This document shows positions 1 through 25,834 of a stretch of 64,000 nt of DNA, piece after piece. Origin of the DNA: Lepisosteus oculatus (Eukaryota > Chordata > Actinopteri > Semionotiformes > Lepisosteidae); contig NC_090704.1 of the NCBI RefSeq assembly GCF_040954835.1, positions 12,359,501-12,423,500 on the forward strand. Direction: 5' to 3'. Position 1 is the stretch's first letter, and the number at the start of each line of letters is the position of its first letter. The translations under genes and the position numbers were made by a program. Under the pieces are notes generated by a model that ran no database searches, had not been told where the DNA came from, and saw nothing but the letters and a program-made list of their open reading frames with translations.

Positions 1-13318
<13,318 letters not shown>

Positions 13319-13319
13319 G

Positions 13320-14450
13320 ATGGGGAACTCAATACCTACTTCATCGGGTGTATTATCCAGTGAGGCATGTACAAAATTCATCATGGTGAGTATACATGAA
13401 TAACAAATAGACGTAACAATGAACAGTTTCTGTAGAGGTGATGCGTATAAGCTTTCACAAGGTGAAGGGAATTTAAGGGAATCTTGTTTGATACACAGTT
13501 AAATTAAGATCATCCATCTTTAGTGTTATTTACCGATTTATTTAGGTTTTTTTAATTATATATCTTGAGAATTTATTGTGCATTCATTTATCTTGTGTAT
13601 TTTCTCATCTAAGGCATAGGCTGTAAATATTTCTGTATTTTTGTACTTTTTTGTTTCTTTTTTACAGCTATGGAGCTGTAGAAAACCTGCATTCTTATTA
13701 TATAGTTGATTTACTGTATACAATAGCATCCATGTGCCCGGAAAATGGGTGTTAATGTTAACAAGCAGCATTTTTGTTTAAATAAATGACCATCATTGCA
13801 AACAGACTGTGCCTGTCTTTCCATTTACAGCTTGGTTAAAAAAAAGATACAGAGGATAAATGGATTATTTGTTCATGATATTTTGCAGGATGTGGTATCT
13901 CACAACTGTATTGTTATATTCTCCAAGACTACATGCCCTTACTGCAAAATGGCCAAGAATGTGTTTAATGACATAGGTGCTGCATATAAAGTGATTGAAT
14001 TAGATCAGCATGAAGATGGAAAGCAGCTCCAGGATGTTTTAGCTGCTATGACTGGTGAAAGGACGGTAAGAATATTACTCCTATTTTTGCTCCTGTTTTA
14101 TGTAGTCATAGAAATCACTATAGCTTTTTTTTCATCAGGTAGTGATTATAATTTACCGTAAAATCTTTAAAAGTTCTTCAAAACCCAAGTGTAGAGTATA
14201 TAATTGTAAAATGCCAACATTTATCAAGAGTTTTGTGTGAAAATTACAAGCTTGAAAGTAAACAAATAATTAATGTTGCCCCTAGGTTCCAAGAGTCTTT
14301 GTTAATGGGAATTGCATTGGAGGTGGTTCAGCAACGAAAGAACTCCATCAGAAGGGGAGGCTCGTCCCTCTGATTGAGCAGTGTGCTCCATGCTGCACGG
14401 GGAAAGCAGAAAGCGCTGGCAGAGGTCTACCTGAATCCCACAAATTATAA
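13320..14450 (+). CDS. GLRX2: GLRX2, glutaredoxin-2
   Basis: A monothiol/dithiol thiol-disulfide oxidoreductase that uses glutathione; mitochondrial or cytosolic/nuclear depending on isoform. Exons: 13320-13385, 13889-14065 and 14286-14450 (stop TAA), giving 135 aa, all phase 0. Exon 1 encodes MGNSIPTSSGVLSSEAC, similar in layout to the start of other fish Grx2. Exon 2 carries the active site FSKTTCPYC (Cys38 and Cys41). Exon 3 carries the cis-proline TVP motif (across the exon 2/3 junction) and the GGG(S) glutathione-binding loop, and ends with a Cys-rich CAPCC patch. A consensus-like acceptor (TTGTAG) just before the first ATG suggests an upstream exon, as for the human mitochondrial isoform, but I could not find it. 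The active site is CPYC where human GLRX2 has CSYC. The family call is certain; GLRX2 rather than GLRX is supported by synteny. Confidence 0.92.
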
Positions 14451-17400
14451 TTATCTTTTACTTCAACTTCTGATGGAATGGAAACTTTGAAAACTTGGGT
14501 CCACGGGACTGTGTTTCTGTTATTTGCACATTTACAATTTGTGTGTGTCTTTTTAAGTGAATATACAGGGGTTCATATCATCTTGTTATATACAAAGTCA
14601 AGTGTATATCTGTTACATTGAAAAACGTCAGACCTGTCCATATCTGGTTTTTCAGACCACATTGGCATAGAGCAGTATGTTACACTGCTGAGAAAAATTA
14701 TATTTAAAAAGTAAATTCATTACAGTTTTAGCGTACTTGTTTAAGTGATTACATTTTTAAATTAAGATCTTGTGGAAAAATACATTTAAAAGCATGTATA
14801 GTTTACGTGTGTATAGATTAAATGTAAAGTACGGTATTACTTCTTTAAAGCTGTTTCTCCCAAATTCTTACTAATTTAAGTAATCCCTGTAAATTGGTCA
14901 CTATGATGTATTACTTTTTTAAAAAAGTAACGTCTAGTAATCAAGATAATAATAAGTAAGGAAAATTAAGGAATTATTATGTTTATAAAATTATAAGCAA
15001 TTAATGCAATGAATCTCCCTGCCTGTCTTTTCAACTTCTTCTTCATATTTGACCTTGGTATCAGTTTTATCTTGTTATCCAACTCAGCTTTCGTAAAAAT
15101 GTGAATATGTTAATAGACGCTATCATTACCATTGGTGAGTCATGCCTTTTTTTTCCCCTATATTGTACATCTGTGAACATCTAAAATGCCTGGCAGTAGT
15201 TTCCATCCACTTCAAATAATGTCCCATTTTGTCAGCCAAAACTGCCAAGGAAAAATTAAAAAACTAAAAATTTATTTTTTTAAACTATTCACACCTGTGA
15301 GTGAGTACTTGTCAGAAGCTTATTTAGCAGCAATTATAATTGCAATTAAGTCTGGAGAAGTCGACCACTGCCCACCAGCATGGTGAATTCTGTTCTATTC
15401 TTGTTTGCAAACTTGTTCAAGTTCTGTCAAGTTTAGTTGGGCATTTTTAATGTACAGCAATGTTCTTGCCACAGAAAGTCTGCTGGATTCAAGTCAGGGC
15501 TTTGACAGCATTATTAAAGGATTCATTTTCTTTTTGTCAAGCGGCTGTGGTGTTGCTTTGCTCTTATGCTTTTCAAAGGTAAATTTTCATCTCATTTTTA
15601 TGTCTTTAGCGGACTGAACCAGTATATGTTTGTTTGTATTTCCAACGTTTTCCAGAAAGAACCAGACAGTACCATCAAAAATCATAATTAGAACACTAAA
15701 GATAATACGAGAAAACATATGGCTGTGAAATTGCCTCACATCCCACTCAGAAAGAGAAGCTTCACATTCCTATTCTATAGACAAGTCATGAAATTTTTTT
15801 GTTTCAGAAAAGAAATCCATATAGATGATTATGAGACAAAATATAAGCTGGAATTTAATCATGGTATTTATCCATGTTAAAGAGGTTTATACAGAGCTGG
15901 GTACATTGCAGTTTAATTCATACTAACAGTTAATGCTTTTTAACAAAGGTTTATGTTTCCCAAAAATGTATTTCAAACCTTATTTGCATTACAACAAAAA
16001 TAAGACATGAATCACTAATGCCTTCAGTTTTCTCCTATTGTGTTTCTTTACCTACAACTATTTCAATATGTCTCCATATATTACTATTGTAAAATTAACT
16101 TGAAACATGAAAACACTCGATATGTTAAATATGATCATATTTTATTACACACAAAAATGTCTCCATACAATTTAAATATTGTAAATATTTGAAAGTTACC
16201 TCGTCACCTAAAAAGGAATGTTATGCAAAAGGATGTATCAACACTCATGCAAGCAATCCACTCACAAGACTTAATGTGTGTCTAACACATTTATATTTCT
16301 GGAAAAAGTGCTTATAGTTATTAGATCTGCTATCTACAGGATACTATCTCTTCAGTATGGAATATTGTTCTGAAGAGTGAAATATTAAACATACCACTTC
16401 AAAACAAGATCTAATTTTAAATATAAATGTGCTGATGAACTGTTTAAGAGCTCTTTCACTTAACAGCATTGCTTTAGACTCCAATCTGAATTTGAATAGC
16501 TCGGTTTTGGATCCAAAACAATAAATGGTAACATGCCCCAGATTATAATTCTGATCCAACTGTCAATTCCAAATTCCAGACCTTAAATTTTGATGTAATC
16601 CAGAACTAAATATTTGGATGAATCAAATACAGTTTTAAATATTTTATGTTTTTTCTACATAATCAAAATAAGAAACATTCACTCAAAATTGCTTCAGTTT
16701 CAGGAAACAAAATTGTGGAAGGGCCCTTAATTCACAGTTGAATGGTCAGACATTTCAGAACAAGGTCAGATTTCAAATTACAGTATTACTTTATGTTTTA
16801 AAAACAGGACTATTTATTCCAAACTCTGGTATTAGTGTACAATAAAAAAAACGAATGTTACTTAGTGCTATAAAAGTGTAATATGGTACATTCAACAAAT
16901 GTGTTACATATAAAAATTGAAAAAAAAAACTAAAGAATAAGGTCCTTTGTATATTAATTTTACTACATTTCTATTTTGTGCCTTTATTTTATAGTCCTCT
17001 ATAGTATCACTTCCTAGCAGCCTCAAACTTAGCAGACAGTAACAGGGGGTTGCATTATCCTTTATGAACATTAATGAAACAAGTTTAGTACGCAAGTAAA
17101 AGAGGATTGATAATTCATAATAAATACTACTTTGTTGTATTATTAGGAATGCAATATTTTATGTAGAATTAAAAGTTTTGAAAATCTACGTATTCTTGTG
17201 ATCTCCATAATCTTGATTTTTCTTTTAATAGCACAATGAATACACCTAATAAGCTACATCAAACATTTTCTACAGAAAATATATAGTTTGTATTTCTGGA
17301 GAACCATAAGTCTTTATGACATGAACAGTACTACAAAAAACAACAGGAAGACAAACTATAAAAAGCAACCTCTGTTATTTTTTTTAATTTCTACAAACCC

Positions 17401-18093
17401 ACTAAAGTCATCAACCACATATGTGCTTCTCAAACTATGAAATGTTTTGTTTCACAATTTCTACTATATCTGGCATACCAGCAAAGCACAATGTGTACTA
17501 GTGTTAGTTGTCAGACGGCATACTTGGGTACTTTTAACTAAATATACTTTTTTTGTTGTTGAACTATTTCATGATTTGACATGATTTGTTATTTCATGAT
17601 TTAACAACCTATTGCTACTTGACAATAACTGTACCAAAGTACCATATGATATTCTGCTGGTAATGAAAAAAAAAATATGAAAAAAGCTTACAGAGAGACA
17701 CTTAACCGTATGCTATATTGTGTACATAATGTTGGAGAAGGGCATCTTCACAAGAGAATGTGATTATAATAAGATAAATGTATAAGTTTAGTTTTTAACA
17801 CTGTTGTAGATTCCATTTTAGATTTTTTTCCAGCCTGCTGGACAATTAACAAATGTCCACACAACTCTAAAGTAACCCTTGCATAACTGTTACACAGTCC
17901 AGGCAAAACAGATTCACAATTAATTTATTAGGTCTGTGTGGATATTTTGTGTTATTTTAAAAATTAAATTTTTCTTATGGGCATGTCAGTTTTCTTAACA
18001 GTAATTTAAAAAAGGCCTTTATGCTTTTCTGTTACAGTTTTTCATCTACGTGAATTGCTTTATCCTTCTGTATTTCACCTGTATTTCATTCTT
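14451..18093. other. GLRX2 3' UTR and convergent GLRX2-RO60 intergenic DNA
   Basis: AT-rich sequence between two convergent stop codons. It contains the 3' UTRs of GLRX2 (left) and RO60 (right; possible AATAAA on the minus strand at 17929-17924). The short open frames here (for example near 15186-15617) match no family I recognise. No clear transposon was seen. Confidence 0.6.
17924..17929 (-). terminator. Candidate RO60 polyadenylation signal
   Basis: AATAAA on the minus strand, about 165 nt past the RO60 stop codon. It is one of several AT-rich possibilities, so this choice is tentative. Confidence 0.3.
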
Positions 18094-21000
18094 TCAGATC
18101 AGGTCCAAAACAAAATTTCGGATGACTTCTAAAGCTCCAGAGTCAAAGCCACAGATATCCAGCATGCCTCTGTCATCAGGGTCTGCAACAGTAAAGCCAT
18201 TTGATGTCATCCCACAGACAATTAATTTGGAAAAGACACCCATTTTCTGAAATGATAAAGAAAAACAGAGTTGCACATTAACACAAACAAATGATGTACT
18301 TGTCACATTCTAACTGGTACCAAAGCAGTTCAGTTTCACAGAGCAAGATTGCATACGGGCAATATATGTATATGTTTGTGTTCACTCCGTTTTCAAAATG
18401 CTATTCTGTTGCAAATCTATTATATGTTGGAGCTCATAACTTTCTAAGAAAATTTAAAATTACATAAATTACATAATTATATATGTGTCACATACAATTA
18501 TATCTGAACTGCAATTTTAACCCGCTCCCTTCAAAATGCCCCTATTCTATCAACAATAACAAACCTTCTGTTATTTATTAACTTACTTAAACAGTAACAT
18601 TTCTAAAAGCCACACAAAGTACAGTATACCATGTGGGGTTTTGGGGTAGAAAGATTTAGCCATTAAAAGAGAAAGAAGTAATGCTCTAAAATATTTCCTA
18701 CTTATACTCTGGCGAAGAAGTAATGAAAGTGTACTAAATGAATACCTAATGTCTAGGCTGTAAAAACATGTTATGAAAATGCAATGCAAAAAAGCTTTAA
18801 AAAATGTCTATAAAAGCGCAGTTACTATTGGCAATTCAGAGTAATTCATTTCCTTATACTTTATCAGCCACGTACATTTCGATGCTTCCTTAGTGCCTCT
18901 GCTGGATGAATGTCCCCAAACCAGGTCTCGTTATCAGTGAAAATGATAAAGACATCAGCTGCAGTATTGGTCTCCATGGCCCAAAGAATTGGAAGAGAGC
19001 AATCAGTGCTCCCCATAGGAATCTAAATGAAATAGACAAACGTCTATCTTTTAGAAGAATATTTTTACGCAATGGCCTGCAGATTTCTTCATTCAGTTAA
19101 CTAAATGCAAAATGTATAGTTTTTAAAAAAAGCATGGAATTAGCTCAAGTTGTAATCAAAACAGACACCCCACACTTGCCATTCTTCATAGTACATACAA
19201 ATGCACTGTTTTAAAGACATTATCTAATGGTGTACCATCAATAAAAGGTAAAAATGCTTTACCTTTTTTTAGTATTAGAGATATGTCATGCCTTGCAGGT
19301 AAAATTCAAAAGTCGTGTGGTTACACAGTCATTACAACCTCATATTTACTAAATGTTTTCTCTTTTCAGTTTGCTGTGCTGTGCTGAAAACTCTTGTTTA
19401 AGGTAAAAATACAGGCCAAATTTTTCTTCTAATTAAGTGCAGAATGTCCAGGATTCCTTTTAATTTTGTTCACGGTGTCTCTTGGAGCATAATCCTAGCT
19501 TTTGTTTTATTTACCCAGGTAGTTTACAAAGTAGTTGTCAGTCAGCACCGGCACTTAACTGACTTGCTTTTTTTTTTTGCTACAGTTCATCATTTGGTTT
19601 TCTTTTTTTGTGTATTAAAAGAAGTGTACTGAGACATACAAAGAGGTATGTCTGTATTAGAGTAATATCATGTAGTGATGATGTAGTAATTTCTAGGTGT
19701 TTAGATTTATTGTTGATTAATAATATTTCAATTAAAAAGAGAAAAAAAATACAACTGTCATTTTAAGTCAGCAGCCATATCACCCTGCAACTCACAACTG
19801 GCAACCCACTGAAGCTAAGCAGGTGTGAGCCTGGTCAGTAACTGGATGGGAGACCTCCTGGGACAAACTAAGGTTATTGCTGGAAGAGGTGTTAGCGGGG
19901 CCAGCAGGGGGCGCTCAACCTGCGGTCCATGTGGGTCCCAATGCCCCAGTATAGTGACGGGGACACTATACTGTAAACAGGCTCCGTCTTTCGGATGAGA
20001 CATAAAACCGAGGTCCTGACTCTCTGTGGTCATTAAAAATCCCAGGGCGTTTCTCGAAAAGAGTAGGGGTGTAACCCCGGCGTCCTGGCCAAATTTCCCA
20101 TTGGCCCTTACCAATCATGGCCTCCTAATAATCCCCCTCTATGAATTGACTGAATTGACTACATTACTCTGCTCTCCTCCCCACTGATAGCTGATGTGTG
20201 GTAAGCGTTCTGGCGCTCTATGGCTGCTGTCGCATCATCCAGGTGGATGCTGCACATTGGTGGTGGTGCAGGGGAGTCCCCATTACCTGAAAAGTGCTTT
20301 GAGTGGAGTGTCCATAAGTGTAAGCAATTATAATAATTATTATTATTATTATTAATTAATCTAGGAAGGCATTACTCAGAATAGAATCTGGAGGTAAACC
20401 CACTTATTTTATGGCCCAAAATCAACCACCCCCCCTGTTTTGATTTTTTTTTATAAAAGGAAACAGATTTCTAACATACATTACCTTTTTGAATTCTTCC
20501 ATTACTTGTGCAAGGGTCATTTCTGCAATGTTTGGACAAGGAACCATGGATTTGTCAGAAAAAGCCACAATCTGACAGTCAACTTCTGTCTGTGCAACAA
20601 CCTTTAGCCAGCAGATTTTTCCGTAGAAGAATAAAAATTAATGATATCATCAATACAACTGATGGACACATTGAACTAGCAAAGTACTTAGATTTAACAG
20701 AATATCCACTCTGTCGATTCCAGTAGGTTTAGATTAAATTTACAATGGCCCTTAAAACAAACCTGCTCAATTTTAACAAGTTTACCCTGACTGATATATT
20801 CTACTCCCCAAATGACTATTTATTTACATAAACCAAAATACATTTGCTATAGGCCAAGCTCAGCTTAACTGAGTATTTAAATGTATCTAGATAACCGGAC
20901 TATATTCATCAAGCAATTGCTTTTATACTCATGGTTCCCTTATTTGTTTTACAAATTCATATTAACTTACCATACTCATAGCTGCAGCAGCAGTAGCAGC

Positions 21001-24000
21001 ACTGACAGAACTCCCTAAAACAGTACTGCTCATTGAAGCGCTAACATCTACACCCAAAACAAAATGTTTTCCTGTGGCCTCAACATTCTGAAAAAACAAG
21101 GAAGGATTCAAACTAGTTTTCAAAATTAAAGAACAAAAAGCATAAACATCAGCCTAGTACTATGAAATAGAAACAAAGTGGTAGTTCTTGGCAACATCAA
21201 TACAATTAAGTGTGTGTATTAAGGAGAAATCTAGTAATGGAAATAGCTGACATATATTTTAGCTAACTATTATGTTTAGACAGTTATGTTTCAGATACAA
21301 ATCAAGTAATTAAAACTGTTCCTGTTACTACTATGCTGCAAAGATCTGTATGGATATAGATAATATGATAAATGCTCTGCAGTATGCTTCTTAAGGGCAT
21401 AATTTCAGGTTTCCACCTTTATAATTTAAGATAAGACTGTTTCTTTTGTTTTTTTATCATTTCAGTCTAAACAGCCACACACATACTGTTTAGTAATAGG
21501 TCTAGAGAATTCCCACCTTGAAGCTTTTGTAGAACGCACTGTCTAAGGCCTGAAGGATGTCCTTATTTGGTTCCCATTTTAGTTTTCCTCGATTCCCACA
21601 GCCTTTATTATATGTCTCTAAAGCAACTAAGACGTTGAAAGGATGAATTTGAGCCTGGAGAGAAAGCAGGCAGCTTTTTAAAAACATTTTACGTGTATTT
21701 TAAAAATGATAATCGAAGGAAATATTAAAACCAACGTAGTCTCTTTCCTATACCTGCTTCAGAACAGATTCATTTTGAAGTCTTTCACAAACCAAAGTTA
21801 CTTCTGAACTGCCCAACTCCAGAACTTCATCTGCAGTCATCTTTCCTAAATTACGCAGCATGGCAGCAAGAGGCATTTCCTTCAGCAATGTTTGCCACAC
21901 CTAATAAAAACGCAGTAAACATAATAAACCTTCACAAAATCAGGACAGTTTTCCAGGAAATTGTAGAATTTATGCTCTGGTAAAAAAAAAATTAACACTC
22001 TGAGAAAATGACACGCAAGGCACACAATCAGGAGAAAAGCAGTGCATGCTAAGCACTGTCTCATAAAAATCAATGCATATGCAAACAAACCTCTTTAGAT
22101 TTTAGGTGGTTAGTGAGTAATTGCTCTCTCACTAGTCTGTGTTCCTCTATCAGATGAATTACTTCCAAAACATCGTCAGTGTGTTTTACTTTTTCTACAG
22201 CTTCAAAATATTTTAGGACCTTTGTAATATCATCTGAATTTTCTTTGTCTCTGTATGAATCCTGAACATCCTTCCATCCTTTAGTGATGTATTTGGTGAT
22301 CACAGCAATTCCTGGAACAAGGGAAGTGGCTGGTTACTCAGTAACAATATCAGAAACTGCCAACAACATATGCTTAAAACAGACTACCAGTCAACAGGTT
22401 AAAAAAATGTATATACCGAAAACATTTAGAAAGTTCTCTGTTGTAAAGAAACAATATTTTTCCATTTTAAGTTTACTCCAAAACGCTTCCGAAATGCTAA
22501 AGGATCACATCACATCACATCACAAGCTGTAATTAGATTTGTAATATACAAAGTCTAACCTAATAAGTCACTGATTCAACAAAGTGGATTCAGATTTCAG
22601 TCATACCTATTACAACCAGTGACCATAAAATGTAAGAGAACAATAAAAATTAAAGAAAACATATTTTCCAACTTCATGTAGTTAAACTGCTATGATCAGT
22701 CATTTCTTCATTCAGCTATTTCTGTTCAGAATGCTATGCTCATATAATATTCAAGCTATCCCTATAACTATAGGCCTTTTTTACCATTTACCTTCATTTG
22801 CAGGCTTCATGTGCGACAGTCGGAGTAGATCTTTGTGTGACCATCCATTCCTTTGTTTATATTTTGTCACTGCCAGTGCCAAACACATGGCATCTTTTTC
22901 ATTATACCAGTCAGCCACTGCCTTCCTTAGGGCACGGCCCCACATACCACACTTCATGCCTTCTTTGAGGTCCTTTTTGAACTGGATGAAAGAAAATAGG
23001 TGCGTTGGAATGCGGCATACCTCTTTCACAGCCTTGAAGGCTGCTTGCTTGGTCTTTACATCTGAGTGCTGTGAGCAAACAGCAAGGGCAAAAAGAGCAG
23101 GGTTTGGCTTGGCAGCTCTTCCTTCCTGACTGAATGTCTTTATTTCTTGAACCACCTCACAACCTCTGCCCTCCTCTATAAGTCGTATTAAGGCTAATGC
23201 ATTCTCCAAGCTGAGCTGCTGCTCCTTAATGTAGTATGTACCTCCCTCTGATCCAAAGCACAGAAAGCGGTGTAGACGAGTCATATCTGTCACCTCCCAT
23301 GTATATCCGCCTGCAGAGTTAAGCATCTGTTCGTCATTCAAAGGAAGTGCCTGTGACAAAGGGTCTCCTGAAGATTGCATTGAGTCAATTCCTTCAGGCT
23401 GAAAAAAAGTTAAATAAATAACCATTTATTGTTGGCAACACCTAACGTGAAGAAAATAAAGGTCACTACATAAAAATGTACTTTAACTTTTTTTCCCCCT
23501 GAAGACCATTTAAGGAAAAAAAAATGCTTACATTTTGTACAACAGAAACTTGTACTCTAGTTGAATACTAATAAAATAATCGTCTAATTTGTTTTTTGGG
23601 CTTGTTGTGTTTCTATTTTAAGACGTGAAAGTTATTTCAAAAGAATACTGTTTTATTTATTTTGTCACAATGTATCAGTCACTTCGAACTGCAGACTATG
23701 TTTTGTACAGCTCAGGTCTGTTTAACAGTACTTCATAACAACTAAGTTCCTGTGGTTGCATTTTTGGTCTAAGTCATACACAAAATGTGTACAGTACAGA
23801 ATTAATTGCATATACTTGACCTTTGTACCTTAGCATAAAACTGTTTCTCGTGAGATTTAACTTGAACGCAAGAATATCTTGAAAAAAATAGATGTTTTAA
23901 AATACAGCAGAATATCGAATGAAAACAACTATTTTCTAAGCTTTCAAGTCCGTTATCTTATCCTGTTTCACACAACGAAGGAGGCACCTCCTCGCAGATC

Positions 24001-24723
24001 GGAACTTCAGAAACTAGTCACGGATTTCCAGCCAAAAAAAAGTTTTGATTTGTACCACTAGAGATCTTCAAGTGCAAAACGAGCAGTAAAAGGCACTAAA
24101 GACTTCTAATAGAAACGTTAGAATTAGGTATCATCGGTTATACAGCTGAATAATAGATACCGAGAACTAGGTGGATCGTGATAATTACAGAATTATTGTT
24201 GACGTTAATGTTAATTTATCAGGATACTTAAATCTGCAAGGGGATAATATATTGAAAACCTGTAAACATGATAAAAACAATAAAAGCCTAATCATTTCAT
24301 CTGCAAATAACGTACAGAATAAATCCAAATGACACTTGCTATATTACAGAAAAATAACTAATACAAAATCTTTGCATTTACACATATTTAACGACTCAAA
24401 CAGAACAAAAATGCAAAGAAAGCAAAAAAAAAAACGATTCTCGGTGTACCACAAAGGGGCCTTACAGTGAAACTTGTTACTTCAGATGCCTACTTTCTCT
24501 TTCCATAGCCGAAAAAAATGAGTCATCCTCATATTTGCAGTCGTTCAGCATCAAGCTCGGCTCACTGGAACACTAAGTACTTAAGTTATTAAGAATGTCA
24601 CTCATTACAATCTAATGATCATGCTTGCGGAGTACAAATGCTAGTTAAATGGGAAAACGTTTTAACGTTTTAATGCCACTCAAACATAACTAAACTGTAC
24701 CGAATGTGGTATCTTACCTCCAT
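18094..24723 (-). CDS. RO60: RO60 (TROVE2), 60-kDa Ro/SS-A RNA-binding protein
   Basis: A ring-shaped HEAT-repeat protein that binds Y RNAs and misfolded small RNAs and acts in RNA quality control. Minus-strand exons: 24723-24718 (ATGGAG only), 23398-22792, 22311-22091, 21900-21754, 21654-21517, 21087-20971, 20601-20485, 19022-18876 and 18246-18094 (stop TGA). Phases agree throughout: 550 aa, against 538 in human. If translation starts at the exon 2 ATG (23380) it is 542 aa. The TROVE domain is clear ([44 protein letters not shown]). The C-terminal vWA domain has an intact MIDAS: DVSAS (Asp387, Ser389, Ser391), GSTD at 455-458, and FTDNE. It ends with [11 protein letters not shown] and the conserved [10 protein letters not shown] 5S-SINE lies in the intron between exons 7 and 8. 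It is divergent from UCHL5. Confidence 0.97.
19771..20357 (+). repeat. 5S-rRNA-headed SINE (SINE3/Deu-type), near full length, in RO60 intron
   Basis: The 5' head is recognisably 5S rRNA: GCCATATCACCCTG, then GAAGCTAAGCAGG, then a GCCTGGTCAGT-like intermediate element and GGATGGGAGACC (the internal pol III promoter boxes). A conserved body follows with CGGATGAGACATAAAACCG and a typical 3' tail, ending in a (TTA)n run. The copy is antisense to RO60. The same body recurs at 35803-36274 and 47447-47905. Confidence 0.85.
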
Positions 24724-25834
24724 GGAGTATCGGAATCCAAGTTTATTATTTTCCCCCCACTGTGTATAATGTATTATCTAGGTCCTATGGGCCTCCCCCA
24801 AAATCGGCCAAGCCGTGACAACAAGAAACCGCAGTGGTTGCTGGGAGGGGACAACAGTGCAGCTGTTCTGTGGAGCTCGCCACCCGTGCCACTGGTCTCG
24901 CCAGGGATTTCTGTTAAAAATGCAGCATGATGATAACACCAAATCAGATACAGGGCTCGATCTGTTATACTGGAAATCGAAACTGTATTAGACAAGTGCA
25001 GGATAAGAAAAAAGTTGAACGAAATACGTGTCTTGTATTTTACATAGTGTAAAAGCAATAATTCATCTTTTAATGTAACTGGTACAATATTAAATCTATA
25101 CGAAAGCAGAATTGAAATAACAATGACTAATGCAACTTACATACAGCTCCCGATAAAAAATACCAGACACCAAGTTTCATTCCAATTACGTTCGGTGACA
25201 TTAAAAGCCTGTAACTGTGCCACCCCTTTGAAACGAATTGTACCAATACAATATAGTAGTTATTTACCAATATGACATATTTCTTTACGTACAAGGCATA
25301 TTACGTCAAAAGATATAATGTATACATAACATTTTGTTATCGAAATTAATTTGACAGAATCCACAAAAGTATATGCTTATAAAAATATCAGTTTTATTTG
25401 TCGTAATGCAAATCATTACCAATCGTTCAAAAATATTTATGTTTTAATTATGTCGAATGTATTTGAACACGTATTACAGTAGCTTGTTCGGTTCGGTAAT
25501 TTCAGCCGTATTAAGGAGTACGTCTAAACCTAAATTACTAGTTTGACCAGCAGTTAATTATTTCTTTTATATAATATAGACGAAACAGTTATCCAAATTT
25601 TAAAACAAGGTCCCGTTACCATAGAAATAAAGGGAAAATACTACAAGATATCTATGGTAAATGCAAATATGAAACCTCTAGATATCTATGGTACCGTTTA
25701 TGCGTTTTGCAAGGATTGCCGGGAAATAGGCAGAGAGTCTAGTCCAGTGAATGCTGCAGAGTGACGGATGAGAGAGTTTACAATTTTCGTGTTCGGTTTT
25801 GATAATCGCTTGAAAAAATAATAAGAAAACAACA
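24724..25834. promoter_or_regulatory. Divergent RO60 / UCHL5 promoter region
   Basis: About 1.1 kb between the RO60 exon 1 ATG and the UCHL5 ATG. The first 180 bp (about 24724-24910) are GC-richer than the surroundings and probably hold the RO60 5' UTR and promoter. The UCHL5 side near 25700-25834 is also less AT-rich. No TATA box stands out on either side, as is usual for paired housekeeping genes. Confidence 0.5.

Noticed and set aside
19771-19880. Possible functional 5S rRNA gene
   Set aside because: It has 5S-like promoter boxes but diverges elsewhere and continues into a SINE body and tail; it is the SINE head.
22692-23129. 145-codon open frame on the plus strand
   Set aside because: It is antisense to RO60 exon 2, whose minus-strand translation is strongly conserved.
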